The notes: generated from the sequence alone by a model not told the origin. 64,000 nucleotides of DNA from Gammaproteobacteria bacterium (GCA_018815325.1 JAHIYE010000026.1:62001-126000); one strand, 5' to 3'. Shown: positions 34,839 through 44,920, counted from the stretch's first letter. Program-made: numbers and translations.

Positions 34839-35573
34839 ATGAAAAACACTATTAAATTCATAGCTGTATGCGCAGTAATGGCGGGGGCTACAGCCTCATT
34901 TTCCATGGAAAATGGCTGCGCTGCCCAGTCAGGGGCCCAAGTCACACCCGTGATTGAGCTTTACACCTCGGAGGGCTGCAGTTCCTGCCCACCGGCCGAT
35001 CAATGGCTGTCCACCCTCAAGGGCAAACCGCTGGTGGTGCAGGCCTTCCATGTCGGCTACTGGGATTACATCGGCTGGGTAGACCGCTTCGCCACACCCG
35101 CCAACACGACGCGCCAGCGCGAGATTGCCGCCCGCAATCACCAGCGCTCGATCTACACGCCCCAGGCCGTGCTCAACGGAGCCGATTGGCGGAATTGGCG
35201 CAACGGCTTGCCAGGCACCCAGGAGCCGGCCCGCACCAGCATCAGCCTGCGCCAGCTGGGGCCCGATCAGTTTGAAGCCGTCGTGACGACCCACAGCGGT
35301 GCACCGTCAAGCTGGGGCGCCTACTGGACCGTGACCGAGCATGGCCACAGTTCCAACGTCAAGGCGGGTGAGAACGCGGGGGAATACCTGCAGCATGATT
35401 TTGTGGTGCGCCAGTACACGCTGGCCGGCGAATACAAGGGCGATGCGAGCAGCCCGCAAAAGCTGACCCTGCGCAGCATAGCCCCGAACCCGGGCCATCC
35501 CCGCCAGATCAATATGGTGGTGTTCGATCCTCAGACGGGTAAAACGCTGCAGGCAGTCTCGGCAGCCTGCTGA
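34839..35573 (+). CDS. DUF1223 secreted thioredoxin-fold protein
   Basis: A 244-residue exported protein of the DUF1223 family. The diagnostic motif is ELYTSEGCSSCPPADQWL, a thioredoxin-like CxxC, followed by AFHVGYWDYIGWVDRFA and RSIYTPQAVLNG. The signal peptide (KFIAVCAVMAGATASF) is encoded by a copy of the interspersed repeat at 34841-34904. The original exported N-terminus may therefore have been replaced or extended by the repeat. The function of the family is unproven; a periplasmic redox role is plausible. GAGGAG lies upstream of the ATG. It converges on the CDF transporter. Confidence 0.9.
   Translation: MKNTIKFIAVCAVMAGATASFSMENGCAAQSGAQVTPVIELYTSEGCSSCPPADQWLSTLKGKPLVVQAFHVGYWDYIGWVDRFATPANTTRQREIAARNHQRSIYTPQAVLNGADWRNWRNGLPGTQEPARTSISLRQLGPDQFEAVVTTHSGAPSSWGAYWTVTEHGHSSNVKAGENAGEYLQHDFVVRQYTLAGEYKGDASSPQKLTLRSIAPNPGHPRQINMVVFDPQTGKTLQAVSAAC
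34841..34904 (+). repeat. interspersed repeat, copy E (in a signal-peptide region)
   Basis: ACTATTAAATTCATAGCTG, then TGCGC, then GGGGGCTACAGCC and a TTTTCC end. It matches copy A closely and encodes much of the DUF1223 signal peptide. Confidence 0.55.
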
Positions 35574-35584
35574 GCCCCTCCGCC

Positions 35585-36547
35585 TCAAACCACGCTGTCG
35601 GGAGCCAGACCGCAGGCCTGGCCCGAGTCGGACAACTCCACCTGCAGTGTGCTGTGGTGGATGCCAAAGCGGTGCGAGATGTCATGCATCGCATGCTGCA
35701 GGAAGGCATCGCCGGGGTGTCCCCCGGGCATGACCAGATGCACCGTGAGTGCGTTCTCAGTTGTGCTCATGGCCCAGATGTGCAGGTCGTGTACTTCGGA
35801 CACCCCCTGCAGGCCAGCCAGATAGGCGCGCACCTCTGCCGCGTCAATGCTCTCAGGCACCCCTTGCAAGGCCAGCGTGAGTGAATCGCGCAGCAGGCCC
35901 CAGGTGCCGGCAATGATGACCGCCACCAGCACCAGCGTGACCAGGGGGTCGAGCCACAACCAGCCCGTGAACAGCACGAGAATGCCCGCCACGGCCACGC
36001 CCAGTGATACGGCCGCATCGGCAGCCATGTGCAGATAGGCGCCACGCAGGTTCAGGTCGTGCTTGCTGCCCGACATGAACAGCCAGGCGGTCACGCTGTT
36101 GATCAGCACCCCCACCAGGGCCACGGCAATCACGATGCCACCCACCACAGGCTGCGGGTCGGTCAAACGCTGAATGGCCTCCCAGGCCAGACCGCCCGTG
36201 ACCAGCAGCAGCACGACGGCATTGGTCAGGGCCGCCAGAATGGAAGAGCCGCGCAAACCGTAGGTAAACCGTTCGCTGGGCAGGCGCTGCGCCAGCCGCA
36301 TTCCGCCCCAGGCGACCAGCAGGCCCAGCACATCGCCCAGGTTATGGGCCGCATCGGCCATCAAGGCAAGCGAATGCGACAGCGCGCCAAACACCCATTC
36401 CGTGATCACAAAGATCACGTTCAGCGTGATGCCGATCGCAAAGGCCCGGCCGTAGCTGGCCGGCAGATGTGAATGAGCGTGTGCGTGTGAATGCCCGTGT
36501 GAAGGACCGCTATGCTCTGCGTGGCCGTGGTGGTGGTCTTGACTCAA
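35585..36547 (-). CDS. cation diffusion facilitator (CzcD/ZitB type)
   Basis: A 320-residue inner-membrane metal/proton antiporter, probably exporting Zn2+ or Co2+. The N-terminus is His-rich (HHHGHAEHSGPSHGHSHAHA), a metal-sensing loop usual in zinc exporters. Six helices carry the metal-site pattern in ALMADAAHNLGD (helix 2) and YLHMAADAAVSLG (helix 5). The cytoplasmic C-terminal domain has VHDLHIWAMS. It lies close to a GST gene but no metal regulator is adjacent. Confidence 0.94.
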   Translation of the reverse strand: MSQDHHHGHAEHSGPSHGHSHAHAHSHLPASYGRAFAIGITLNVIFVITEWVFGALSHSLALMADAAHNLGDVLGLLVAWGGMRLAQRLPSERFTYGLRGSSILAALTNAVVLLLVTGGLAWEAIQRLTDPQPVVGGIVIAVALVGVLINSVTAWLFMSGSKHDLNLRGAYLHMAADAAVSLGVAVAGILVLFTGWLWLDPLVTLVLVAVIIAGTWGLLRDSLTLALQGVPESIDAAEVRAYLAGLQGVSEVHDLHIWAMSTTENALTVHLVMPGGHPGDAFLQHAMHDISHRFGIHHSTLQVELSDSGQACGLAPDSVV

Positions 36548-36579
36548 GGACTGCTCTTCCTGCGCTGCTTAGAGGTCGC

Positions 36580-37215
36580 TCAGGCAGCGCTGAGCTTGAC
36601 GGCAAAGCCGCGTGCCACGCCGGGCCGGGCCATCAGGCTGTCGTACCAGCGCTTCACGTTCGGAAAGTCATTGAGGTCCACCTTGTGGCGCTCATGGCGC
36701 CAGACCCAGCCCAGCATCGCAAAGTCGGCGATCGACAACTCCGAGCCCGCAAAGTAGTCATTGGTCTGCAGACGCCGGTCCATCACCCCATAGAGCCTGC
36801 GTGTTTCGGTCATGTAGCGCTCCAGACCATACTTCTGGTCCTGCTCATCCTTGACAGTGAGGAAGTGGTGCACCTGTCCCGGCATCGGGCCGAAGCCTCC
36901 CATCTGGAACATCAGCCACTCCAGCGCGGCGATCCTGGCCTCCGGGTCCTTGGGCAGGAACTTGCCGGTCTTCTCGGCCAGGTAGATCAGGATGGCTCCG
37001 GACTCAAACACGCTGAGGGGTTTGCCCTTGGGCCCCTCCGGGTCCACGATAGCCGGAATCTTGTTGTTGGGACTTATTTTGAGAAAGTCCTCATTAAACT
37101 GCTCCCCCTTGCCGATATTCACTACATGAACATCGTAAGGCAACTGCATCTCTTCAAGCGCGACACTGATCTTGCGCCCGTTCGGGGTGTCATAAGCGTA
37201 AAGCTGGATACTCAT
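36580..37215 (-). CDS. glutathione S-transferase, YghU/YfcG type
   Basis: A 211-residue GST. The N-terminal thioredoxin-like domain starts LYAYDTPNGRKISVALEEM, with Thr/Asn in place of the usual catalytic Tyr, as in the Nu class. These enzymes reduce disulfides rather than conjugate glutathione. The GSH-binding motif is FESGAILIYLAEK, and the helical domain contains [15 protein letters not shown]. It closely resembles the GST at 44.2 kb, suggesting duplication. It sits between the CDF exporter and the RND operon. Confidence 0.92.
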   Translation of the reverse strand: MSIQLYAYDTPNGRKISVALEEMQLPYDVHVVNIGKGEQFNEDFLKISPNNKIPAIVDPEGPKGKPLSVFESGAILIYLAEKTGKFLPKDPEARIAALEWLMFQMGGFGPMPGQVHHFLTVKDEQDQKYGLERYMTETRRLYGVMDRRLQTNDYFAGSELSIADFAMLGWVWRHERHKVDLNDFPNVKRWYDSLMARPGVARGFAVKLSAA

Positions 37216-37255
37216 TCAGGGTCCCCTGGTCCGGTTTGTCAAAAAAATAGTGAAT

Positions 37256-38722
37256 TCAGTTCGCAGGCTTCTTTTCGCCTGTCGTCACATCTTCCGCCGT
37301 CCAGCCCCCGCCGAGGGTCTTGTAAAGCGTAACGTCATTTTGCAGCTGCGCCAGCCGGGTCTGCACCAGCGCCTGCTGGATGGAGAACAGTGACCGCTGG
37401 GCATCCAGCAAATCCAGGTAGCTCGCCACGCCATGGCGATAGCGCAGGTCTGACAAGCCAAAACGTTTTTCTTCTGCACGGGCCTGTGCCTGCAGCGCCC
37501 TGACCTGTTCGGTCAACGTGCCACGCCCGGCCAGCGCATCGGCCACCTCCCGAAACGCCGTCTGGATCGCCTTCTCATATTGCGCCACGGCAATCTTCTG
37601 CCCCGTCTGCGCCGATGCCAGTGAAGCCTGGTTACGCCCGCTGTCAAACAGCGGCAGCACCAGTTGGGGGGCAAAAGTCCAGCCATAGGAGTCACTGCCA
37701 AACAGCCCCGACAACTGCGTGCTGACACTGCCCACACTGCCGGTCAGGGAGATACGCGGGAAAAAGGCCGCGCGTGCCGCACCGATATTGGCATTGGCTG
37801 CCAGCAATTGCTGCTCTGCCGCGCGAATGTCGGGCCGCTGTGTCAACAGGTCAGACGGCAAGCCCGCGGGCAGCTCGCTCATCACGATCGCACGGTCCAG
37901 CCCATTCGTCATAGTAGGGCTTGCCCACAGCTCTTTGCTGAGTGGCTGGCCCAGCAGCAGAGTCAGCGCGTTTTCATCCAGCTGGCGCTGGCGCTGCAAC
38001 TGGGCCAGGGTGGCCCGTGCCGCCTCGACCAGTGACTCGGCCTGACGAAAATCCAGCTCGGAGGTCACGCCGTAGTCAAAGCGTGCCTGACTCAGCTTGA
38101 GGGACTCCTCGCGCGTCTGCAGGGTTTGCCGTGTGAGGCCGAGCAATTCCTCATCGGCCATCAGGCTCAGGTAGCTATTGGCCACCGCTGCAATCAGGCT
38201 GATCTGCGTGGTCTTGCGTGCCTCCTCTGTGGCCAGGTACTGGGCCAGGGCCGCCTCCTTGAGGCTGCTCACGCGGCCAAACAAATCCAGCTCGAAGGCC
38301 GTCACACCGAAGCCTGCCGTGTACGTGCTCGTGATGGCACCGGCACTGTTGGGCGCCCGGTTGCCCGTCGCAGCGAGATTGATGGTCGGCAACTGGTCAG
38401 CCCGGCGAATCTGGAACTGCGCCCGTGCCTGCTCGATGTTGAGCAGTGCAATGCGCAGGTCACGGTTGTTGCGCAAGGCGGTATCGATGAGCTGCCGCAG
38501 GCGAGCATCCTTGAAGTAGCTTTGCCAGGCGACTTCAGGCGCTGGCTTGACGGCACCGGCACCCGTTGTTGCTGAGGCGCTGGCTGGCCAGGCGGCAGCA
38601 ATGGGCGCTGCGGGTCGCTCATAGGCGGGGATCATCGAACAGCCGCCCAGCAGCAATGCCATGCCTGGCAACCAGAGACGATTGAAGCGGGCGCGTGAAT
38701 TCAGCATGCGGGTCTTAAACAT
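37256..38722 (-). CDS. RND efflux outer-membrane lipoprotein (OprM/NodT type)
   Basis: A 488-residue outer-membrane channel with lipobox LLLGGC near residue 28. It has two OEP repeats, seen as ALRNNRDLRIALLNIEQARA and LLTQRPDIRAAEQQLLAANA. The ATG at 38722 (MFKTRMLNS) overlaps the end of the pump gene by eight bases, so translation is coupled. Third gene of the membrane-fusion, pump, channel operon. It completes a tripartite multidrug efflux system spanning the envelope. Confidence 0.95.
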   Translation of the reverse strand: MFKTRMLNSRARFNRLWLPGMALLLGGCSMIPAYERPAAPIAAAWPASASATTGAGAVKPAPEVAWQSYFKDARLRQLIDTALRNNRDLRIALLNIEQARAQFQIRRADQLPTINLAATGNRAPNSAGAITSTYTAGFGVTAFELDLFGRVSSLKEAALAQYLATEEARKTTQISLIAAVANSYLSLMADEELLGLTRQTLQTREESLKLSQARFDYGVTSELDFRQAESLVEAARATLAQLQRQRQLDENALTLLLGQPLSKELWASPTMTNGLDRAIVMSELPAGLPSDLLTQRPDIRAAEQQLLAANANIGAARAAFFPRISLTGSVGSVSTQLSGLFGSDSYGWTFAPQLVLPLFDSGRNQASLASAQTGQKIAVAQYEKAIQTAFREVADALAGRGTLTEQVRALQAQARAEEKRFGLSDLRYRHGVASYLDLLDAQRSLFSIQQALVQTRLAQLQNDVTLYKTLGGGWTAEDVTTGEKKPAN

Positions 38723-41700
38723 GAGGTGCCTCCGGGGTTGAGGCTGGATTCTGGCTACCACCGTCACCGGGCGGTGCAGCGGGCTTGACCTTGAAGATTT
38801 TGGACACGACGACAAAAAACAGCGGCACGAAAAACACCGCCAGCGCCGTGGCGGTCAGCATGCCGCCGATCACCCCGGTGCCGATCGCACGCTGACTGGC
38901 GGAACCCGCGCCCGATGCCACCACCAGTGGCAGCACCCCGAGCATGAAGGCCAGCGAGGTCATCAGAATCGGTCGAAAACGCAGATGACAGGCTTCCAGC
39001 ACCGACTCGATCAACCCCTTGCCCTGCTCGCGCAGGTGCTTGGCAAACTCGATGATCAGAATCGCGTTCTTGGCCGAGAGACCAATGATGGTGATCAGCC
39101 CGACCTTGAAGTACACGTCATTGGCCAGCTCACGTCCGGTCGCGCCCAGCAACACCCCCAGCACACCGAGCGGCACCACCAGGATCACCGCCAGCGGAAT
39201 CGTCCAGCTCTCATACAGGGCGGCCAGGCAGAGAAACACGGCCATCAGCGAGAACACCAGCAGGATGCTGGCCTGCGAGCCAGAGAGTTTTTCCTCACGC
39301 GACTGGCCAGTCCACTCGAATGCAAAGCCCGGTGGCAGCTGGGCTGCCAGCCGCTCCATCTCGGCCAGGGCCTCACCCGTGCTGCGCCCTGGCGCGGCAT
39401 CGCCCGAGATGCGCATGGCCGGGTAGCCGTTGTAGCGAATGGTCTGCATCGGTCCGTTGATCCAGCGGGTCGTGGCAAAGGCCGACAGCGGCACCGGCTT
39501 ACCCTGCGCATTGGTGGCGCTGATGCGCAAGAGGTCCTGCGGCTGCATGCGTTCGGGTGCATCAGCCTGCACCACCACGCGCTGCAGACGGCCCCGGTTG
39601 GGGAAATCGTTCACGTAGCTCGATCCCAGCGTGGTGGACAGCGCAGCGTTGATGGCGTCGAAGCCCACGCCCAGCGCATTGGCCTTGTCACGGTCAATGT
39701 CGATTTGCAGCTGCGGTGCATCCTCCAGGCCATCTGGCCGTACGCCGGCCAGCACAGGGCTCTTGCTGGCCATGCCGAGCAACTGGTTGCGCGCAGCGAT
39801 CAGAGCGGGTCGGCCATTGCCCGCCCGGTCCTGCAGCCGGAAACTGAAGCCCGAGGACGAGCCCAGCTCGGGAATAGGCGGCGGACTCAGTGCAAAGATG
39901 AAGGCATCGCGGATGCGCGACAAGGCGCCGAAAGCCCGGCCTGCAACGGCGGGTGCCGCATGCTCCGCGCCCTTGCGCTCGTCCCAGTTCTTGAGCGTTA
40001 CAAATGCCAGCGCGGCATTTTGCCCGCGACCCGAAAAGCTGAAGCCCAGCACCCCCACCATGCTCTGCACCTCGGGCTGCTTGAGCACATAGTCTTCGAC
40101 CTGTTCGATCACCGATTGCGTACGCTCCTGGGTCGCACCGGGTGGCAACTGTATGTTGATCAGCAGATAACCCTGGTCTTCGGCCGGCAGGAAGGAGGTC
40201 GGCAGACGAGAGAACAGCACGGCGCAGGCCGCGATGATGGCCACGTAGATCAGCAGGAAGCGGCCAGCGCGTTTCAGCAACTTGCCGACCCAGCTTTCAT
40301 AGCCCTTGGTTGTGCGTCCGAACCCGCGGTTGAACCAGCCAAAGAAGCCGGTTTTTTCATGATGATGCCCAGCCTCCACGGGCTTGAGCAGCGAGGCACA
40401 CAGCGCCGGCGTGAGCGACAGCGCCATGAAGGCCGAGAACAGGATGGACGTCACCATGACCGCCGAGAACTGGCGGTAGATGTTGCCCACCGAGCCGCCG
40501 AAAAAAGCCATGGGAATGAACACCGACACCATCACCACCGTGATGCCGATGATGGCCCCGGTGATCTGCCGCATGGCCTTGCGCGTGGCCTCCATGGGGG
40601 ATATTCCTTCCTCGCTCATGATGCGCTCGACGTTCTCCACCACCACGATAGCGTCGTCCACCACGATGCCGATCACCAGCACCATGCCGAACATGGTCAG
40701 TACATTGATCGAGAAACCCAGCGCCAGCAACACCGCAAAAGTGCCCAGCAGTGACACCGGCACCACGATGGCCGGGATCAGGGTGTAGCGGAGGTTTTGC
40801 AGAAACAGGAGCATCACCAGGAACACCAACACCATGGCCTCCAGCAGGGTCTCCACCACCTGGGTGATGGAAATCCTGACAAAACGGGAGCTGTCGTAGG
40901 GAATGTCCCATTTCACACCTTGCGGGAAGAAGGCCGACAGCTCCTCCATGCGCTTGCGCACGTCCTTGGCCGTGGCCAGTGCATTGCCGGTAGGCGACAG
41001 CTGCACACCAATGCCCGTGGAGGGCTTGCCATTGAGCCGGGCCGAGGTCGAATAGGACTGGGCTCCAAGCTCAATGCGCGCCACATCCTTCAGACGCACG
41101 GTGGAGCCATCGGCATTGGCACGCAAGACCACATCGCCAAAGGCCTCTGTGGAGGTCAACTGGCCATTGACAACTACCGTGGCGGCCACGGCCTGCCCCG
41201 GCAGGTTGGGCAAGTCACCGATGCTGCCGGAGGCCACCTGGGCATTCTGTGCACGGATGGCCGCATTGACCTCCGCTGCAGACAGGTTGTAGCCCTGCAG
41301 CTTGGCCGGGTCGATCCAGATACGCATGGCGCGCTCGGTACCGAACAGCTGGGCCTGGCCCACACCGGCCACGCGTTGAATCTCGGGCAGCACGGAGCGC
41401 GAGGCATAGTCACCGAGCGCGATGGGGTCATAGGCCGGGTTGTCTGAAGACAGGATGGTGAACAGCAAAAAGTTCGACCGGGCCTTGTCTACCCGCACCC
41501 CCTGCTGGGTCACGGCCTGCGGCAGGCGCGGCGTGGCGCGCCCCAGGCGGTTCTGCACATCCACTTGCGCCAGGTCGGGGCTGGTGCCGGGGTCAAAGCT
41601 CAGCGTGATCTGACCTGTGCCATTGGCCTGGGTCACGGATTCGATGTAGATGAGACCGGGCGAACCATTCATCTCCTGCTCGATCACACTGATTACGCTC

Positions 41701-41876
41701 TCTTCGAGCGTCTGGGCCGAGGCGCCGGGATAACTCGCCGTGATGACGATGGACGGCGGCGCCACCGGCGGGTATTGCGACACGGGCAACTGGGTGATGG
41801 CCACCCCGCCCATGACCAGAATGAACAGGGCAATCACCCACGCAAAGATGGGCCTGCTGATGAAGAACTGAGGCAT
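38715..41876 (-). CDS. RND multidrug efflux pump (HAE1 family)
   Basis: A 1053-residue AcrB/MexB-type proton-driven drug exporter. The N-terminus MPQFFISRPIFAWVIALFIL is typical. Twelve membrane helices flank two large periplasmic loops. The proton-relay pair of Asp residues lies in helix 4 (VLVIGIVVDDAIVVVENVER). The second half repeats the plan (IIGLSAKNAILIIEFAKHL). Its start lies 12 bases after the membrane-fusion gene stop. The drug spectrum cannot be deduced. No TetR regulator is adjacent; divergent control from the 43.1-43.3 kb region is likely. Confidence 0.97.
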   Translation of the reverse strand: MPQFFISRPIFAWVIALFILVMGGVAITQLPVSQYPPVAPPSIVITASYPGASAQTLEESVISVIEQEMNGSPGLIYIESVTQANGTGQITLSFDPGTSPDLAQVDVQNRLGRATPRLPQAVTQQGVRVDKARSNFLLFTILSSDNPAYDPIALGDYASRSVLPEIQRVAGVGQAQLFGTERAMRIWIDPAKLQGYNLSAAEVNAAIRAQNAQVASGSIGDLPNLPGQAVAATVVVNGQLTSTEAFGDVVLRANADGSTVRLKDVARIELGAQSYSTSARLNGKPSTGIGVQLSPTGNALATAKDVRKRMEELSAFFPQGVKWDIPYDSSRFVRISITQVVETLLEAMVLVFLVMLLFLQNLRYTLIPAIVVPVSLLGTFAVLLALGFSINVLTMFGMVLVIGIVVDDAIVVVENVERIMSEEGISPMEATRKAMRQITGAIIGITVVMVSVFIPMAFFGGSVGNIYRQFSAVMVTSILFSAFMALSLTPALCASLLKPVEAGHHHEKTGFFGWFNRGFGRTTKGYESWVGKLLKRAGRFLLIYVAIIAACAVLFSRLPTSFLPAEDQGYLLINIQLPPGATQERTQSVIEQVEDYVLKQPEVQSMVGVLGFSFSGRGQNAALAFVTLKNWDERKGAEHAAPAVAGRAFGALSRIRDAFIFALSPPPIPELGSSSGFSFRLQDRAGNGRPALIAARNQLLGMASKSPVLAGVRPDGLEDAPQLQIDIDRDKANALGVGFDAINAALSTTLGSSYVNDFPNRGRLQRVVVQADAPERMQPQDLLRISATNAQGKPVPLSAFATTRWINGPMQTIRYNGYPAMRISGDAAPGRSTGEALAEMERLAAQLPPGFAFEWTGQSREEKLSGSQASILLVFSLMAVFLCLAALYESWTIPLAVILVVPLGVLGVLLGATGRELANDVYFKVGLITIIGLSAKNAILIIEFAKHLREQGKGLIESVLEACHLRFRPILMTSLAFMLGVLPLVVASGAGSASQRAIGTGVIGGMLTATALAVFFVPLFFVVVSKIFKVKPAAPPGDGGSQNPASTPEAPHV

Positions 41877-41888
41877 GCGCTGTGCCCC

Positions 41889-43115
41889 TCAAGATTTTGA
41901 AGATGAGGGCGCAGCGCCAGACTTGGCTGCAGCAGGATCATGCCAGGGCACAGGCTTGACCGGAGCATCACCCCTGAGCTTCTGGAAACCATCCACCATG
42001 ACCTGCTCGCCCGCCTTGAGCCCCTCCAGGATCACCCAGCGGTTGCCCTGTGCACTGCCTACCTTGACAGGACGCGGTGTGACCTTGCCGTCAGCGGCAA
42101 CAACCATGACGGTGTCGCCCTGGCCGGACCGGTTGACGGCCTGCTGCGGCAGCAGTACGGCGCCACTGGCCACGGACTGCTCCAGCCGAACCCGCACATA
42201 AAGCCCTGGCAGCAACATGCCATCGGCATTGGGTACCACGGCCCTCAGGGTGATCTGGCCAGTGCCTGGGTCGACCGACAGGTCGGAGAACAGCAGTCGC
42301 CCCGCCTTGGGGTACTCGCTGCCATCTTCCAGCAGCACGCGCACGCTGGCTGCTTCCTGGCCCTTGGCCCGCTTGAGCTGGCCACGCTCCAGCGCCTGGC
42401 GCAGTTTCATGACCTCGGAGGCCGACTGGGTGAAGTTCACATACATCGGGTTGATCTGCTGGATCGTGGCCAGTTGTGTGGCCTCGCCCTGCCCCACCAA
42501 TGCGCCCTCGGTCACCAGGGCCCGTCCAATGCGTCCGGCAATGGGCGCTGTCACGGTGGCATAGGTGAAGTTGATCTGGGCAGTCTGCACCGCGGCTTTG
42601 CCGCCGGCCACATCGGCCTGCGCCTGCAGTTGGGCCGCCTGTGCGTTGGCAAACTCCTGCTGGCTGACCGCCCGGGCCTCCACCAGTGGCTTATAACGCT
42701 CGGCCAGAGACGTAGCCTGAGTCAGGTTGGCCTGGGCACGCGCCAGTGTGGCCTGGGCGCTGGCCAGCGTGGCGGCATAGGGTGCGGCATCAATCTGGAA
42801 CAAGGTCTGTCCCTGCCGGACATCGCTGCCCTCCTGGAACAAGCGCTTTTGCACAATGCCCGCAGCCCGTGCCCTCACCTGTGCGACACGCGAAGCCTCC
42901 AGGCGGCCCGGCAATTCACTGACCAGCCCGACATCGCCCGTTGTCACGGTCACCACGCCGACCTCAGCCGGAGGCGGGGCACCACCGCCTGCCTGTGGGC
43001 TTTTGCCCGGGCCGCAGCCCGACAAGGCCAGCGCCAGCAGTGCAGCGGGAATCCAAAGCCCATGGACCGAACTTTGCGATGAGGTGGTTGTCTGGGGAAT
43101 GCGTAAGGAGAGCAT
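41889..43115 (-). CDS. RND membrane-fusion protein (AcrA/MexA type)
   Basis: A 408-residue periplasmic adaptor lipoprotein. The signal peptide ends in the lipobox ALSGC. Lipoyl, hairpin and beta-barrel parts follow: RARAAGIVQKRLFQEGSDVR, the coiled-coil stretch AQATLARAQANLTQATSLAER, and TYATVTAPIAGRIGR. The ATG at 43115 (MLSLRIPQ) is preferred to one at 43148. First gene of the leftward efflux operon. A 200-base gap separates it from the divergent hydrolase gene and must hold both promoters, though I cannot define an operator there. Confidence 0.95.
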   Translation of the reverse strand: MLSLRIPQTTTSSQSSVHGLWIPAALLALALSGCGPGKSPQAGGGAPPPAEVGVVTVTTGDVGLVSELPGRLEASRVAQVRARAAGIVQKRLFQEGSDVRQGQTLFQIDAAPYAATLASAQATLARAQANLTQATSLAERYKPLVEARAVSQQEFANAQAAQLQAQADVAGGKAAVQTAQINFTYATVTAPIAGRIGRALVTEGALVGQGEATQLATIQQINPMYVNFTQSASEVMKLRQALERGQLKRAKGQEAASVRVLLEDGSEYPKAGRLLFSDLSVDPGTGQITLRAVVPNADGMLLPGLYVRVRLEQSVASGAVLLPQQAVNRSGQGDTVMVVAADGKVTPRPVKVGSAQGNRWVILEGLKAGEQVMVDGFQKLRGDAPVKPVPWHDPAAAKSGAAPSSSKS

Positions 43116-43316
43116 GCGGTTCCTGGCGAAAATAAGTGGCGGGAACAACTGTCATGGCAATCATGCACAACAGCAGAACTCAGCAAATTCTAAGTGCGAT
43201 GCACATCCTCTGCATGCTGAGGCCATGGCATGTCACCTTCGCAAGGCCCGCAGAGCTTGTCAGGCACAAGTTCAGGTGCTAGTCTGGGATGCCACAAACC
43301 TCAAGACGTCATAAGA

Positions 43317-44126
43317 ATGAAACCTATGCTGCGGCTATTTCTTGCATCATGCCTGTCCTGCCTCTGCTTCACAGCCTTGCCGGCCTTGGCTCAGGCCCCG
43401 GTGATTGGCATCGTGCTCATGCATGGCAAAGGCGGCTCCCCCAACAAGCATGTCAATACGCTGGCCGACAAGCTGCAGGAGCAGGGCTACATGGTCGCCA
43501 ATCTGAATATGCCCTGGTCCGGAACCCGCGACTATGACGTCGACACGGATGCCGCGGACAAACAAATCGAGGAAGCTTTCGCGACCCTCAAAGCAAAAGG
43601 CGCACACAAGTTTTTCGTGTCCGGACACAGCATGGGTGGCGCCTTTGCGCTTCACTATGCCAGCAAATATCCCGTGGACGGTGTGATTGCCATCGCTCCC
43701 GGCGGGAGCACCGGGTCACAGGTCTATTTGAAAGAGGTTGCCTCATCCATCGAACAAGCGCAGAAGCTTGTCGCCGAAGGTAAAGGCGGAGAAAAAAATC
43801 AGTTTGATGACTTTGAAACGAGCAAAGGCCACACCCCGGTTCTGACGACAGCGACCAATTACCTGAGCTGGTTCGCCAGCACCGGCGCCATGAACTATGC
43901 GCTTTCTGCCAAACAACTGCCCACACAAACCCCGGTGCTCTGGATCGTGGCCAAGCGTGACTACCCCGGCTTGATCAGGTTCAACGTTCCTTTTTTCAGA
44001 AGTTTTGAGGGTAATTCCCAGAGCCGTCTCTATCGACCTGATTCTGATCACCTGGGTGCGCCTGCCGCCTCGGTCGAGGAAATCAGGGCATGGACGCAAG
44101 CTGTCGCAAGCGGCACAACGAAATAA
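43317..44126 (+). CDS. secreted alpha/beta-hydrolase
   Basis: About 269 residues with a signal peptide (LFLASCLSCLCFTALPALA) and a single alpha/beta-hydrolase domain. The oxyanion region is IVLMHGKGGSPNKH, the nucleophile elbow VSGHSMGGA and the probable base His is in DSDHLGAP. It lies opposite the efflux operon. The fold is clear, the substrate is not; it could be a small esterase or a DUF3530-like protein. An in-frame extension to 43230 is not likely. Confidence 0.85.
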   Translation: MKPMLRLFLASCLSCLCFTALPALAQAPVIGIVLMHGKGGSPNKHVNTLADKLQEQGYMVANLNMPWSGTRDYDVDTDAADKQIEEAFATLKAKGAHKFFVSGHSMGGAFALHYASKYPVDGVIAIAPGGSTGSQVYLKEVASSIEQAQKLVAEGKGGEKNQFDDFETSKGHTPVLTTATNYLSWFASTGAMNYALSAKQLPTQTPVLWIVAKRDYPGLIRFNVPFFRSFEGNSQSRLYRPDSDHLGAPAASVEEIRAWTQAVASGTTK

Positions 44127-44209
44127 CACACGTATCGGCATACTGGCCTCAGCTGATATGCGAGGCCGGACATTGCTCCTCCACACCCAACGGAATCGAC
44201 TGCTGACCC

Positions 44210-44920
44210 ATGATTGACCTCTACACTGCCGCGACCCCCAATGGCCACAAAGTCTCCATTGCACTGGAAGAGATGGCCCTGCCCTATGAGATGCATGTGC
44301 TGAACCTGTCACAGGGTGAGCAGAAGCAAGCCGATTTCCTGGCGATCAACCCGAACGGGCGTATCCCTGCCATTGTGGATCGCAGCGAGGATGACTTTGC
44401 GGTGTTTGAGTCCGGTGCCATCCTCGTGTATCTGGCGGAGAAGACGGGGCAATTGATGCCAAGTGATGTGAAAGGCCGCTCCAGGGTGATGCAGTGGCTG
44501 ATGTTCCAGATGGGCGGTGTGGGCCCGATGATGGGACAGGCCAATGTGTTCTACCGCTACTTCCCCGACAAGATCCCACAAGCCATCGACCGTTACCAGG
44601 GCGAGAGCAAGCGGCTTTTCAGGGTGCTGGATGGTCACCTCAAGGACCATGAATACCTCGCCGGTGACTACTCGATCGCCGACATTGCCAACTGGGCCTG
44701 GGTCCGCACCCATCGCTGGTCAGGCGTCGAGGTGGATGACCTGCCGCATCTCAAACGCTGGATCGACCAGATTCGTGCCCGCCCAGCCGTGTTGAAGGGC
44801 ATTGAAATGCCCCCCTCAACCATCAACCTGCGCGTAGATGACGAGGACAAGGCCCGGCAGTTCTCCGAAGAAGCCCGCAAGATGGTGGAGACCGGTCAGT
44901 CCCGCGCCAAAGGCGTCTAG
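44210..44920 (+). CDS. glutathione S-transferase, YghU/YfcG type
   Basis: A 236-residue Nu-class GST. It starts [20 protein letters not shown], with [15 protein letters not shown] for GSH binding and [20 protein letters not shown] in the second domain. It is clearly related to the GST at 36.6 kb but carries a C-terminal extension (about 30 residues, charged). It is followed after 47 bases by another GST on the same strand. Likely a disulfide reductase rather than a conjugating enzyme. Confidence 0.92.
   Translation: MIDLYTAATPNGHKVSIALEEMALPYEMHVLNLSQGEQKQADFLAINPNGRIPAIVDRSEDDFAVFESGAILVYLAEKTGQLMPSDVKGRSRVMQWLMFQMGGVGPMMGQANVFYRYFPDKIPQAIDRYQGESKRLFRVLDGHLKDHEYLAGDYSIADIANWAWVRTHRWSGVEVDDLPHLKRWIDQIRARPAVLKGIEMPPSTINLRVDDEDKARQFSEEARKMVETGQSRAKGV

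Noticed and set aside
38985-40754. 589-codon frame antisense to the RND pump
   Set aside because: The product is rich in His, Gln and Arg with no domain; the opposite strand encodes a canonical AcrB-type pump.
41940-43082. 380-codon frame antisense to the membrane-fusion gene
   Set aside because: His/Leu/Gly-rich product without family match, opposite a clear AcrA-type protein.
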